Assembly (NCBI GenBank): GCA_039707465.1
Contig: CM077643.1
Span: 47,062,605-47,126,604, forward strand
Length of the DNA: 64,000 nucleotides
Origin: Rhabdophis nuchalis
Taxonomy: Eukaryota > Chordata > Lepidosauria > Squamata > Natricidae
Direction: 5' to 3'
Made by a program: the position numbers and the translations under genes. This document shows, piece after piece, positions 1-11,533 of this stretch. The notes under the pieces are model-generated. The model was not told where the DNA came from, made no database searches, and worked only from the letters and a program-made list of their open reading frames with translations. Within the stretch, counting starts at the first letter, position 1; each line of letters starts with the position of its first letter.

Positions 1-230
1 ATTCTTATGTTCCCTTGAACCAGTTTTCATTTCAAATGTTCCCAATTCAAACTCCTTTAACCTCTCTATAAAGGTGTTGATGCAGATCCTCATATCTTTC
101 CTCCAAGGTAGGAATGCAGTATGTCCCCTGTCTATCAGCATCTATCAAGCCAATCTGCTTGTAACAAAGCAGAATACTTGGCTGGCTTGAATTTAGACTT
201 GGATGGAGGAAGATGTATCTATGATGCATA

Positions 231-625
231 ATGATGGTGCAGTGCAGAGTTGGGTTGCTCCTGGTTCGGCCTGCATTGGGCGAACCGGTAGTGGCGGTTC
301 GGGAGGCTCCGCCCACCCGCTCAGATGCTTCTGCGCAGAAGCGTCGTGTGCAAGCACACACACGAGCTACAAGTGAACTACTAATGCCAGAATTTGCAAC
401 CCACCTCTGGCGCAATGGTTAGAATGCCATATTGCAGGCTAACTCTGCTGAATGCCAGGAGTTCGATCCTGACTGACTCAAGGTTGATTCGGCCTTCCAT
501 CCTTCTGAAGTCAGTAAAATGAGGGAGCCAGAATTTTGGGGGCAACGTGCTGAGTCTGTAAACTGTTTAGACAGAGCTGTTAAGCATTGTGGAGCGGTAT
601 ATAAGTCTAAGTGCTATCATTATGG
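231..625 (+). mobile_element. tRNA-derived SINE (MIR/L2-tail type), split by a hAT element
   Basis: The head (about 231-244 and 410-470) is tRNA-like, with an A-box region around the GCGCAATGG motif and a B-box-like GAGTTCGATCC near 460. The body carries the AGTAAAATGAGG motif, and the tail reads GGTATATAAGTCTAAGTGC followed by a short AT-rich end. Four further copies in the window share this layout (4898, 16688, 18521, 37062). A 165-bp element sits inside the tRNA-like head. The MIR/L2-tail label is inferred from the body motif. Confidence 0.8.
245..409. mobile_element. short hAT-type element inserted in a SINE head
   Basis: Terminal inverted repeats are CAGAGTTGGGTTGC on the left and GCAACCCACCTCTG on the right. 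The flanking 8-mers GTGCAGTG (237-244) and GCGCAATG (410-417) match at 6 of 8 and are both versions of the SINE A-box sequence, so this is a target duplication that has drifted by transitions. It is non-autonomous (165 bp, no transposase) and carries a GC-rich CGAACCGGTAG block shared with the 1653 and 15101 elements. Confidence 0.75.
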
Positions 626-888
626 GACAGAGTAGGACCAGTGGTCATGGATTTCTGCTAACACTTTGGACAGTGGAAGTAGAAACCTGGAGGATGTAAT
701 GGAATGTCCTGAAAAAGGGAAGAGAATCTAAGCAGGAGCACTTTCATTTGTTCAGCAGATTGTGAAGGTGAACAATACATGGGTGTCTGGATTTGGACTA
801 AATTTAGAAAGTCGAGTTTTATTCTCCCATTGTATGGCCATTTATGGTGGCAAGATTTTCAATGTTTATCAGAATGGATGAAATCACA

Positions 889-1222
889 GATACTTCTTGG
901 TTAATGATCACTTGTTCAGCAACTGTTTGAACTTAAAACAGTGCTGAACAAGAGGTACTTATCACTGGTCCTTGAAGTTCCAGCTGTCAGAGAGCCCCAT
1001 AGTCACAGGACTGTGATTTGTGTCAGTTTCCCACAAGCAAAGCCAATGAGGAAGTCAACAAGAAGTTGGAAGTCACAATCGTGTGTGGTCGTTGCTTAAT
1101 GACCTACAGTGATTCATTTCACGATGGTAATTGGGGACTGTTAGAGCCATCATCACTAAGCAGGCAGTCATATGATGTCATGCTTAATGACCATATCACT
1201 TGGCAACAGAAATTCTGTCCCC
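889..1222 (-). mobile_element. diverged copy of the CAGGTAGTCCTC-type DNA element
   Basis: Blocks such as GCTTAATGACC, GTGATTCATTTCACGATGG and GGCAACAGAAATTCTG match, in reverse, the better-kept copies at 47698-48050 and 42247-43508. The termini are decayed, so the limits are approximate and no target duplication is readable. It is a non-coding, non-autonomous element. Confidence 0.45.
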
Positions 1223-1225
1223 TTT

Positions 1226-1652
1226 TACTGTTTTTAAATAAGGACTACCTATAATAAACAAGCTAAGAATATTAGAACAGGAAGAGGCATGTCAAATTTC
1301 ATAAAAATCAGTGTGAAGGTTTTTGAGCTACACTTTGTAAAAGCATGTTTTTTTAAAAAAAAATTCCTGCAATTTTTCCTCTAATAAAGTTATAATTTGC
1401 TGTTATAATGCAATTATCTTGCTGCAATTCTTAAACTGGGAAGCACCCATAGTAAATCTCCAATAATAAGGGGTGAGACGTTATACAGATTGAAAGGGTG
1501 CTTGTAAAGAATGAAGATGCCCCTTTATCTTCATTGATGTGTTAGATCAGACTGTCAGTGGATACAGAATTAAGTAGTATGAGGGAATTAGGCTAGAAGC
1601 TATGTCAACTGGCCAATACAGCCCACAGAATTGTGCCACACAACCAGTCATG
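1226..1652. other. unassigned, no gene seen
   Basis: AT-rich sequence with no open frame of interest and no repeat family that I recognise. Confidence 0.5.
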
Positions 1653-1902
1653 CAGTGGTTGGTTTCTACCAGTTTGGATCGGTTCAGCCAAACCGGTAGT
1701 GGTTTGGTGGCCTGGGGTGCTGGAACCGGCAGCGACCCAAACCTGCCACACCCCCGAACTGATTTTCCAGGTGGCGCCATAGGCACCGCCATCTTGTTTT
1801 TAGCTCTTGTGCCTGCGCAGAACAATTTTTATTGCACTGCACATGCGCGCGCATGACACCCACAAGCGAACCGGCAGTAGTGCCTGCCGGAACCCACCCC
1901 TG
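1653..1902. mobile_element. 250-bp hAT-type element
   Basis: It starts CAGTGGTTGGTTTC and ends GGAACCCACCCCTG. The flanking 8-mers CAGTCATG (1645-1652) and CAGTCGGG (1903-1910) match at 6 of 8. The interior has CAAACCGGTAGTGG near the left end and a GC-rich TGCCTGCGCAG block also seen in the 245 and 15101 elements. No coding capacity. Confidence 0.75.
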
Positions 1903-2171
1903 CAGTCGGGTAAAGTCAGTTGTAGGCAACCCCTCCCTCCTGTAAAACTTGGGTTCTCTTTCAGCCCCAAGATTTCTCTTTCCTAAAGGATACAAGTGGA
2001 AGCGTTAGTGAATCTCTCTTCCAACATGGTGGGTCAGGAAACACTTTTTTGGTGGGGAAGAGAGACTGTCAAAAACACCACCTCTCAGTATTATACAAGA
2101 GATAGCTCTATTGCTAGTGATGCTCAGAACTGGATCAGTGGATACAGATCTTGTATCCCTACAGCGCAAAC

Positions 2172-2347
2172 CAGTGGTGGGTTTCAAATTTTTTAGAACC
2201 TACTCTGTAGGCGTGGCCTATTTTGTGGGCGTGGCTTGGCAGTCATGTGACAGGGTGGGAGTGGCCACCTTTTAAAATGTGGTGAAACTCATTTAAAAAC
2301 GCTCTTGCTTAGCAACCAAAATTTTGGACTCAATTGTGATGATAAAT

Positions 2348-2443
<96 letters not shown>

Positions 2444-2599
2444 TCCTTCCTTTCCTTTCCTTTCCTTTCCGTTGGGTCACTGGCAGCGGCGGGCCAGATT
2501 TACTTCCAGGTACATCAGTGGAACCCCCTCTCACCGGTTCTCTAAATTTCACCAACCGGTTCTCGCGAGTAGGTGCGAGCCTGCAGAAACCCACCACTG
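2172..2599. mobile_element. hAT-type element carrying a (TTTC)n array, copy 1
   Basis: It is bounded by CAGTGGTGGGTTTC and GAAACCCACCACTG, with flanking 8-mers GCGCAAAC (2164-2171) and GTGCAAAC (2600-2607), 7 of 8 identical. The left arm has GCGTGGCTTGGCAGTCATG, the middle has CTTGCTTAGCAACCAAAA, and the right arm has CCAGATTTACTTCCAGG. Copies at 16804 and 38877 have the same order. The two open frames over this region are translations of the tetranucleotide array, not genes. Confidence 0.9.
2347..2445. repeat. (TTTC)n microsatellite inside the hAT element
   Basis: About 24 uninterrupted TTTC units followed by a decaying TTTCC tract. It sits at the same internal position as the arrays in the two sister elements, so it travels with the element. 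Confidence 0.97.
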
Positions 2600-2607
2600 G
2601 TGCAAAC

Positions 2608-3866
2608 CCTTCCAAAGGGATTGTGGGAGTTGCCACCACATGTTCCTACCCTGTGCCATTTCTTAGAGAACGAGCACTGTGCTATATTGGTGCACTCTCA
2701 GGCAGGTAAAGCTCTAAAATGAAGGAATTTTAATGAAAGCTACTTGTTAAAGAGTGGGGGACTTAGAGAAACAGGAAGAGACCAATTTTCCCCCCCCATG
2801 AAATAATATACAGGGAGGATATTTCAAACATCACTTTAAATTTAGGGAAAGCATTGTATGGAAAGATTGTATTGAGAGAGAGAAAGCAGTGATAATGCAA
2901 GGAGAGGATTTGGCCCAGATCCAGGGCCTCCACAAGGCTAGCAGGACTGAAGGTTTCTGTTTCTGTTTTGTATGTGCAGTGTTACTATCTAATTAATGCG
3001 TTGCTAACATTCATACACTTTGGAAATGGAAGGGACAGAATCATAACAGTCTGGGGTAGAAGCAGCACAATTTCCCCAATATGCCTCCAATAATGAGGGG
3101 CAATTCTGGGACTAATGTGTGCAAACTAGCAGTGGCAGAGACGTCACCCTTTCTCTGCTTTGCCGAGTTTGGTTTTCGTCTGCTTCGTTTGGTGCTTTTC
3201 CTCCTCTCCCTCCCACCTTGCTGGCTTCTCCCCAGCTTGCACTGTTTGAAGAAGGCTCCTGCTTGCAGGTATCTTGTTGACTGAGCTGCACTAGTGTTGC
3301 AGAGAATGTAAATACAGCCTCTTTGTGGTTATTGTTAAGGTTCACGGGATGCCCTCAAATAGAATTGATGAGGATTTATGTCCTTGGTGACAGTCGGGTG
3401 GTTACCGGAGAAGAAAAGACAACCTTCATATTATAAAAAGCAGGAAAGCTTCCCAGGCAGGCTGATCCAAACAACATCAATCAAATAATTGTGCCTATAT
3501 ACTTAATTGTTTAGGCACTGCCCTTGTTTAAAATGCTTTTCCAGCTGCAATTCGTAATAGCTGAATCTGAGGCATGTGGCTGGCCCTACTGTTAGGCAGG
3601 CTGAACTGGCACCCTCGGGGAGCAGATTTGATGTGTTGCTATTGTCCTTTTAGTGCCATGGAGAGGCACTTTGGGCATTTTATGCAACATGTGCTAAAAT
3701 AGCTTAGCTGGCTTTGTATATGAAGTATGCTGCCTTGAATTGGTAGCTGCTCCAACAGCAAAATACCTTTGGTTCCCCTCCCCCCCGAAAAGGGGAGTCT
3801 GAACCTCTGCTAGTGCAAACTAGAGAGGAATCATGTGGTGTAGAAGTTTAATGTGTCAGAGCAGAA
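2608..3866. other. unassigned, no gene seen
   Basis: Single-copy-looking sequence with short homopolymers (C tracts near 2790 and 3780). The small open frames have no recognisable domain. Confidence 0.5.
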
Positions 3867-4067
3867 CAGGGGTGAAATTCAGCAGGTTCTGACAGGTTCT
3901 GGAGAACCGGTAGTAGAAATTTTGAGTAGTTCAAAGAACCGGCAAATACCACCTCTGGCTGGCCTCAGAGTGGGGTGGGAATGGAGATTTTGCAGTATCT
4001 TCCCCCTACCACACCACCAAGCCATGCCTACAGAACCAATAGTAACATTTTTTGAATTTCACCACTG
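3867..4067. mobile_element. 201-bp hAT-type element, CAGGGGTGAAATTC subfamily
   Basis: It begins CAGGGGTGAAATTC, ends GAATTTCACCACTG, and is flanked by a perfect 8-bp duplication GAGCAGAA (3859-3866 and 4068-4075). The interior motif GGTGGGAATGGAGATTTTG recurs in the 59935 and 61738 elements, which form one subfamily with it. Confidence 0.93.
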
Positions 4068-4171
4068 GAGCAGAACCAGAGCGATAGGAGTCCAAGTCTG
4101 ACCTCAGGTATGGTATATCAGTGGGTGACGTAGATCTGGGGGACTCCCTCAGCTCAACCTACCTGCTAAAC

Positions 4172-4462
4172 CAGGGGTCAGAAACCTTGAACACTCAAAG
4201 AGCCACAAAGATCCTAACTGGAAGCCCCCCGTTCAATTCTGGAGCCGACCGGAAGTTCAGTTCCCTCACCATAGAGTCTCCTCCTAGTGCGGCATCCTTT
4301 TTCCTCTGCTGACCAGAAGTCTGATTCCCCCGCTATAGAGTCTTTTCCTGCATGGCATCCTTTTCCCTCTACCTGTCGTGACCAAAACCCCTATCAGTTG
4401 TGGAACCGACTGACGACAGGGAACCACAGCAGAGGGATGAAAGAACGGTTGCTGACCCCTGT
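4172..4462. mobile_element. 291-bp hAT-type element, CAGGGGTCAG termini
   Basis: The termini CAGGGGTCAGAAACC and GGTTGCTGACCCCTG are inverted repeats. A perfect target duplication TGCTAAAC lies at 4164-4171 and 4463-4470. No coding capacity. The duplication has TA at its centre. Confidence 0.92.
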
Positions 4463-4470
4463 GCTAAACA

Positions 4471-4897
4471 ATGCAACTGCAGAGTGGGAGGACATATGAT
4501 TGCGCCTCTTAGTGATAGCAATCACAGCAGTCCTGAATGCCATCATAACCCACACACCATGCAGTTAGTTCAGAGAGGATCTCATGGGACCAGAGCTGCA
4601 GGTAGATGGGTGAGGGCCATGAAAAGGCATGACTGAGGGTCTTCTTAATATAGATAATGCAATACAACAGGAAAATGAATTTTGAAGGAAAATAATGTAC
4701 TGCATTGCTGCTATAGGATTATGAGATTCCAGCTAAGATATAGCTTATGGTTTACATGTTGTAAAGTGCTCCATAAATTTAAAATCCTTTTGAGTATCAA
4801 ACAACAGCTGTAAACTCTTTTCTATTGATTTTCCAAATATTTTGTTGCTGGATTGTTTGGTTACCCTGCAGATCCTTCTTTTGATTAAAATGTGGTG
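4471..4897. other. unassigned, no gene seen
   Basis: No repeat family, RNA or coding signal recognised. Confidence 0.5.
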
Positions 4898-5138
4898 GGT
4901 AGAAAGATAGCAATAACACTTTGACTTATATACCTCTTTACAGGGCTTTACAGCCCTCTCTAAGCAGTTTACAGAGTCAGCATGTTGCCTCCCAACAATC
5001 TGGGTTTTCATTTTACCCACCTTGGAAGGCTGGAAGGCTGAATCAACCTTGAGCCTGGTGAGATTCAATCTGCCAAATTGCAGCCAGCAGAAGTAGCCTG
5101 CAGTACTGCACTCTAACCGCTGCGCCACCATGGCTCAA
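4898..5138 (-). mobile_element. tRNA-derived SINE (MIR/L2-tail type)
   Basis: A reverse copy of the family at 18521. On the plus strand it reads from the tail (GACTTATATACCTC) through CATTTTACCCACCTTGG to the tRNA-like head ending GCTGCGCCACCATGGC. It is near full length and uninterrupted. Confidence 0.85.
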
Positions 5139-6094
5139 GGTGGAAGCCATTGCTGATATGCTTCAGGTTAAAGACTTCCTATGTGACCAGAAAGTCATTC
5201 ATTCACCATTGAGTTCAAGGCTGCTTTCTCTGTTATAATTTATTGGCTGCTATATTTGCTGTTTCATGAAATAAGGTATATGTTCTCCAACCTTTCCTTT
5301 CTCTATAACTGGGGCTATAAAGCTATACAATTCCCTCCTGCAAGTGTCCTTAGAGTAGGGTTTTTTTTTTAATCTGTGGGGTGCTCTGACCATACAGACA
5401 TTAACATTGACACTGATGGTGTAAGCAGACATTTATTCAACAACTCAAAGAAACAGGTGCATGCTCTGAATGTGATCAAAAGAGAGAGATTGAGAAGAGT
5501 TTGTGTTTGTAAAATTAGTCTTCCCAGAGCATTACAGTTAAACAGGTTGTCAAGTGCTGACAGCTCAGATTAACAAAGTTAACCTTGAAATGAACCAGAA
5601 TTTCTCTATGAAATCTTCTGTAATTTGATGCTAATCAAATGTACTTGAATGGAGCAGAGTAATTGGCATGGCAATGATGCTGAAAACTGAGTGTATTGCA
5701 GTTGGTAGGCTTCAGGCTAGCGTCAAGCTCCTTTGCTGAGTTACAGCAAACTTTCCAAAAAGGAATAGAAGACACTCTGCTAATAAAAGTGACAACATCA
5801 TGCTGTTGTTATTATTATTATTTTTTGGAAAAAGGTTATTTATAAAAGAATAAAATCAATGTAGGACCTGTTCCTCTGTAATACCTAAATTCTGTCAGCC
5901 TTTTCTACCCCTATAAGAAAACTTTGGCAGATCATTACATCTTTTTTGTTCTGTAACAGAAAATAAAGAACCTGTTGCCTGAAAAAGAATCTAGATTTGG
6001 TTCATTGAGATCTCCAAATAAATGTAAGAAATTCTGAATTTCTGGTTTTCTTCTAACAGTAAGAATAGATCACCCCTATGCAACCTAATAGTTT
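5139..6094. other. unassigned, no gene seen
   Basis: AT-rich single-copy-looking sequence with a short TTA run near 5810. No supported gene. Confidence 0.5.
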
Positions 6095-6205
6095 TAACCG
6101 ATGTATGGTATCATTTTGTAAGCTGCTCAGAGTCTCTGCAACAGTGAGATGGGTGGCATATTAAACAAACAAACAAACAAACAATGAATGAATGGGTGGA
6201 TGAAT
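6095..6205 (+). mobile_element. LINE 3' end fragment with (AAAC)n/(AATG)n tail
   Basis: GTAAGCTGCTCAGAGTC then CAGTGAGATGGGTGGC, followed by a simple-sequence tail of AAAC and AATG units. The same core is at 24320-24360. This looks like the conserved 3' end of an L2-like LINE, but the fragment is too short for firm assignment. Confidence 0.5.
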
Positions 6206-6984
6206 AAATAAATAACCTCCAAAATAGGCAGCTTCTGAAAACAAAATCACTTATAAAGTGGATTACAATGAGGTTGCAATTCTGCTTGATTGAATATTAA
6301 ACCAAAGAAATATTGGAGTTTGGATACTATTGCTAACATTTAAAACTGTAATATGGAACATTATCTCAGCTTTCACTCAACTTTCTGAAGTACGTCACGT
6401 TTTCTTCTCCCTATATTATATCTTCTGGCATTACTTCTCCTATGAGTCTTATGGATGACAGCTATTTCCTGTGATGGGCTTTCACAGTGGTGAAGGGAAT
6501 GAAAAGTTGTAGTCTTTGAGGTTCTAGATATAGATCCCTGAGTAGTATTAAGAAAGAATTAAGCAACGTTTGAAGATAAATGTCTATAAACACCTTTCCA
6601 TAGACATTCCAACCACTCCTGGTAACACAAAGGAAAGATAGGACTATTATATGAATGAATGAAGAGAATTGTTGCAGAAAGTCCAAGCAGGAGGAGAAGA
6701 ATGAGAAATGAGACTCAGAATAACTTTACCTTAATTCCAATAAGTGATCAGGATAATAGCAGGCTTTTAGGATTCTACTCTGTTACCCTATAAACCATAA
6801 GGATGTCCAGGTATTCTGAATTTTGATGGGAATAGACATGCCAACTCTTTGCAAAGCAAAATGCCATTTATTTTTTTAAATCTCCTTACTACTAAGTACT
6901 ACAAAATCACACCACAAATGACAGCAACTTTTTGGCCCTGCCTTCTGTAGTGGTATAGTCATCATATCACACGGAAGCCCTTCT
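6206..6984. other. unassigned, no gene seen
   Basis: No repeat or gene recognised. The open frames are short and without motifs. Confidence 0.5.
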
Positions 6985-7060
6985 GCAATTGTCCCACCGC
7001 CCTGAGTCCCAGTAGGGAGAAGGTGCGTTATATAAATTTAATAAATACAAATACAAATTG
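6985..7060 (+). mobile_element. L2-like LINE 3' end fragment
   Basis: CCGCCCTGAGTCCCAGTAGG then GGAGAAGGTGCGTTATATAA and an AATAAATAC tail. This is the same 3' end as the better L2 copies at 24240, 40450 and 48550, older and shorter. Confidence 0.65.
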
Positions 7061-7774
7061 TCAGAATAAAAATCAATTAAAACTCTATGGTATAGTATCG
7101 CAATTACAACATATTAAATAATTTGCCTGCTTCTAGAGGTGATATAGCCCCTTGTCTTTCAATTAAGATGGTCATGTCCAAAGAATGGCTTGTTTGGGCT
7201 AACCCATTATGTCATTAAATCAATTGAGAGATATGTAGTATTCCTAGATTAAGATGTAATTCTGCCAAGAGATTCAATAGCTGTTTGTATTTCATATATT
7301 CAGAAGAGTATAATTATCTATCTCAGAATCTCTGCCAAATTGCTCCTGGCATTGAAGTGGGGCTCTTCAAAGTCCCATCTAATCAAGAAAGATCTGATAA
7401 AATGTGGGTACTAGAGATGATCATCTTCTCACCCTGTAGGAGAAATGCAAACCTCTGGTTATTCTTGGAAGCTTGCCCCCTATGTTTTAATGCTGTTCAA
7501 TGAAGACATAATGTTGAACTATAACCCAGAAGCACTCTGATCAAAATTTATTAAAATGTTAATAAGATTAACAACCCTAATTTACCAATGATAATTACTA
7601 GCATGTACAAATCACTCCTGAAGATTAGGTTTTTTATTGATTTCATGTTTGAAAGTTTTAGATAACAGATGATTTAGATTAACAGCTATATTTGCAAAAA
7701 CAAAATCCCCCCAAAATGCCATCCTAGTCTACATCAGTAGAAGTATTATGTCATTATGTACAATTATAATGGAT
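7061..7774. other. unassigned, no gene seen
   Basis: AT-rich, with no recognised repeat, RNA or coding feature. Confidence 0.5.
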
Positions 7775-8235
7775 CATGATGGCTAGGTTATGCCTAGAAA
7801 ATTGCATCCAGATCCGAATAATGTACTTTCAGAAGGATTAATGCTCTGGAACATGTCCAGATAAGAACAACTAAAATGATGAGAGACCTGAAAAGAAAAA
7901 CTTGACAGAAACAGTTGGTGGCACTGGAGATGGTGAATTTGGAGAAGACTGTAGAGAGACATGATAGCATCTGAAAAGAAATGTGAAATATGGGACAGAA
8001 TTATTCAGAGTTATTCTAGGGTTTAAATTATAAGAGAATAAATTTTGATAGGTCATAAGAAGACATCTCATAACAGTAAGAAATGTTCAGTTGTGGAAAA
8101 GGAAGATATAAATGTACAAATAGAGATTTGATGGTCATTTTTAAGGATGGATTCCTTCATTAAGTATTGTAGAGATGAGAGGCATGGGACTGGACTAAAT
8201 GAAACTCAAAATCCATTCCAAATCTTACATCTTTA
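7775..8235 (+). mobile_element. old CR1 LINE fragment (3' ORF and UTR)
   Basis: GGAACATGTCCAGATAAGAAC, then AACTAAAATGATGAGAGACC and a later GACTGGACTAAATG, follow the order of the CR1 copies at 42536 and 54550 (the region coding for the C-terminus of the CR1 ORF2 protein). Many stops and indels mark an ancient copy. Confidence 0.6.
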
Positions 8236-9944
8236 AATATTAGTTGTATATAACATTGTTTATGAACATTCTGCATTCTGAAGATCACTTTTGTTTTAAT
8301 TGTATAAACTCTAGTCATTGTTTTTCAAAATATGCAATTTTACAATGTGTAGACTTCAACTTCCAGAATTCTGGGACCTCAGAACCATACATCTTAAAAT
8401 CACCAAGTTTGAAAAATCATTGCTTTAGACCAGGCAGGGGAACACATTTTAAAAACAAAGTTTGTGTGTGAAGGCATCTCTTCCCTTTCTCCCCTATGGT
8501 CTTTCCCACTAAAGAATCTTCAAATGGTGACAGGAAACACCACCATGCCACAAGAAGTTTTGATGCATGTTGTCACTAACTTTGATTACTTTCCCAGTGG
8601 TCAATTAACCCCCCCCCCCCTTCCTTCATTCCTCTCCAGTGGGATGCTATGGTTACTTTTTTGGTGTGGAGTTGCTACTGGGCATCAGACCCAAACAGTA
8701 ATGAGGAAAAAAATGTATTCCAGAGATAATGTGGAGAAGGAGAAGTTGGCAAACTTTTTGCATCTACCTGTTGTGCCCTTTCTGGCATGGCTTTGAGAAC
8801 AGTGGGATGAAGACAGGCAGCTGTAAAGGAGCCAGTGGCAGTAGGAACTGCTACTAGGATGGTTCTGTGCCAATTAGAGCAGTGCCAGGCTATCTGGCAC
8901 ACTTTCAACTATCTGGGTGTTCACTCAGCTTGCCAGTTTGCAGATGCAAGGAACTTCTTCAGCAAGTACCCAATTCTCACATTTGGTTCATAATCCTTTA
9001 TGTTGGCGGAGTTTCCCACCCTGCTCCCCCATTCCTCTGTGGAAAGCAAAGGTAAAGTCCCACAACATCAACTGTAGCGGCCATCAGTGCCAAGACCAAG
9101 CACCATGCTAAAGAATTAGGTAGGGCCCTTGCAAATCTACTGGGTGTTTTGTCCTCTTTTTTTTATTAAAATATCTTTTCAGCACAAAAGCAAACAAAAG
9201 TTTTATCTCCTGCAAACACTCCACTCATCTGCCTACTTCTTCAGTGTGCACACAGTTCTGGGAAGGCAAAACAACTTGGCTTTAAGAAATTACAGCAATA
9301 GTATGGAAGTCAACATAAGGAAGGTTCAGGAGGCATTGAATTTTGAAGGAGATTGCACATAACGTGCAAGAGGAAATCCAAAGATATTTCTTTCGGCTTT
9401 CAGCCCAGTCAACATCTTGGTTTATAACTCCTATTAAGCCATGATCTATTTAATCATGGCTTATTGAATAAACCTCAAGTGGCTTTGCATATCACTCCAG
9501 GCAACATGACTTGCAGTTCATAATGGTTAGATTTAGACATACACTAGGCTTAAATCAATAAGCCACACCCTGGCATGGCAAATTGTGAAACCTATTGATA
9601 AGATTCTGTTGAGAATTTCTGTGATGATATAGCACAACTTTGTAATTCATTAAGGTTAAGGAGATTCTTAAAGCAGCTGTATCCATTTTTCACGCTTGCT
9701 TGCATGCCTAAAAGTAAGGATGGCCAACAGAGAGGTGCTGAGGCTTGGGTGACATCCAAAGTCCCTATTAAAGATCAGTTTCAAAGTGGCCACAGCCTCT
9801 TCCTCTCTCCCAAGGTTTTATTCTTTTTATTTTCCCATTTCTTTGCTTTTACCTTTAGATTATTTCTCTTTAGGTTTTTTTTTCCCCTCAGGGAAGAAAG
9901 GAAGGAAGGAAGGGGAAAAATAATCAAAATATCTCACCATAAAG
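8236..9944. other. unassigned, with a hAT remnant and a short palindrome
   Basis: Mostly single-copy-looking. A remnant at about 8346-8427 (ACTTCAACTTCCAGAATTC to AATCATTGCTTTAG) resembles the palindromic hAT elements at 43636 and 50577. A C10 tract lies near 8611. AAGCCATGAT and ATCATGGCTT at 9437-9464 form a perfect 10-bp inverted repeat around a 7- to 8-base loop. No gene. Confidence 0.45.
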
Positions 9945-10170
9945 CAGCGGTAGTCAACCTTTTTATACCTACTGCTCACTTTTGTATCTCTGTTAGTAGT
10001 AAAATTTTCTAACCGCCCACCGGTTCCACAGTAATGGTGATTTATAAAGTAGGGAAGTCAATTAAATTTAAAAAAGGAAAGTGCTTCAGTATTGGACAAA
10101 ACCTCTACCACCCACCATGAAAGCTGGAATGTCCACTAGTGGGCAGTAGGGATCAGGTTGACTACCACTG
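9945..10170. mobile_element. 226-bp hAT element, CAGCGGTAGTCAACC termini (OC1/SPIN-like)
   Basis: It begins CAGCGGTAGTCAACCTTTTT, ends AGGTTGACTACCACTG, and has a perfect duplication CCATAAAG (9937-9944 and 10171-10178). It contains GTTCCACAGTAATGGTGATT. The termini resemble the hAT families (SPIN, OC1 and relatives) known to have moved horizontally among tetrapods including squamates. That link is from memory of the terminal sequence and needs a library search. Confidence 0.88.
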
Positions 10171-10178
10171 CCATAAAG

Positions 10179-11019
10179 GGTCAGATGCTGACAGGTGATC
10201 TGCAGAATCCTTGCTACAGCAATTGTTTATTTTTAACCAAATGTGAGGTAGGCAGACAGCAATGAACAACCTGTTTGCTGTTGGAGGAGAACACTTCTTT
10301 TTTTAAAAAACAACAACAACTTAGCTTCCAAGGCCCTGAGTGTGTGACAGTGATGTGACAATATCACCAAAAAGACTGGTTTCCCCCCCAGTTATTTTTG
10401 GTTTTGTTAAGTGATACGTCAAAAAGAAAAATAGCCAAGCTAAATTTTGACATAACCATCTCACTTGATATATTTATTTAAATAAAGGTCTGGTTTTATT
10501 CCCAAATAATTTAGTTTCAAGACAGAAGATGGATATTGATTCAATTTGAATATTATAAGGATATTTATTTCTCTATATATTCTTTTTTAAGGGGATTAAT
10601 TCAGTCACTTTTCCTTCTGGTAACATAGCATTTTTGCATCCTCTGCATTTCTGAGGGTTGGCACTAAATTTCAGTAGCACAATCTGAGAATGAGCCTTCA
10701 GAGGCCCCAAAATGTGGCGCTCACAGTATCCATCTCTGACACAAGACATGCGGCGCCACATGGAATAGCATTTTCTAGGGCATCACTTCATATTTGAAAT
10801 AAGAAAAGAAGGTGTAAACAGCTTTCTGGGCTCCGAGGTTACTTTGGAGATTTTAGGAGCATATAGTGGGCACACCCAGCGTGGACGCCATGAAAAGCCT
10901 ACCTATTCACAAAATGGCTGTCATGCACAATAAGAAAACATGAATTTTCCAGAAGAGACTTAGTGTTCCAGCATGATTTCTACCATTTGACCAAAGGTAT
11001 TCCTGCAAGTACCAAGGGA
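10179..11019. other. unassigned, no gene seen
   Basis: No repeat family recognised apart from short A/T and CAA runs near 10300. No gene. Confidence 0.5.
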
Positions 11020-11367
11020 TACGGGGCTCAGTGGCTAAAGGTTGTTGATTCAAAATGTTGGCAGTTTGGTGGTTCAAATCCCTAGTGCCGCATAACAGAG
11101 TGAGCTCCTGTTACTTGTCCCAGCTTCTGCCAACCTAGCAGTTGGAAAGCATGTAAAAATGTAAGAAGAAGAAATATGAACCACCTTTGGTGGGAAGGTA
11201 ACAGTGCTCCGTGCATCTTCAGCGTTTAGTTATGCTGGTCACATGATCACAGAGACGTCTTCACACAGTACTGGCTCTTTGGCTTTGAAGCGGAGATGAA
11301 CACCGCCCCCTAGAGTCAGGAATGACTAACCTATATGTGCAAGGGGAACATTTACCTTTACCTTTAT
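11020..11367 (+). mobile_element. Sauria-type SINE
   Basis: The tRNA-like head has an A-box region (GGCTCAGTGGCTAAAGG, 11024-11040) and B box GGTTCAAATCC (11071-11081). The body follows, with ACTTGTCCCAGCTTCTGCC and GGTCACATGATCAC, then CACCGCCCCCTAGAGTC and the tail TTTACCTTTACCTTT. Squamate Sauria SINEs have this organisation and borrow their 3' end from Bov-B LINEs. A second copy lies at 29856-30213 in reverse. Confidence 0.85.
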
Positions 11368-11533
11368 CTCTGCTAAACAAGTCCTCCTTTGCTTTGCAAT
11401 ATGCTATTTTCTAATTCATTTCTGTGTCACATAAGGAAAAGCCAGAAGGGTAAGGAATTTGGTGCACACCAATGGAAGTGTGTAAAGTCCCTTGGAAGCC
11501 CATGTCTGCCCCTGAACTAAAGCTTCATGATCC

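Noticed and set aside
2289..2709. Frames of about 116-134 residues with FLSF or KERK repeats (also at 38916-39311)
   Set aside because: Readings of the TTTC array plus flanking hAT-type element sequence.
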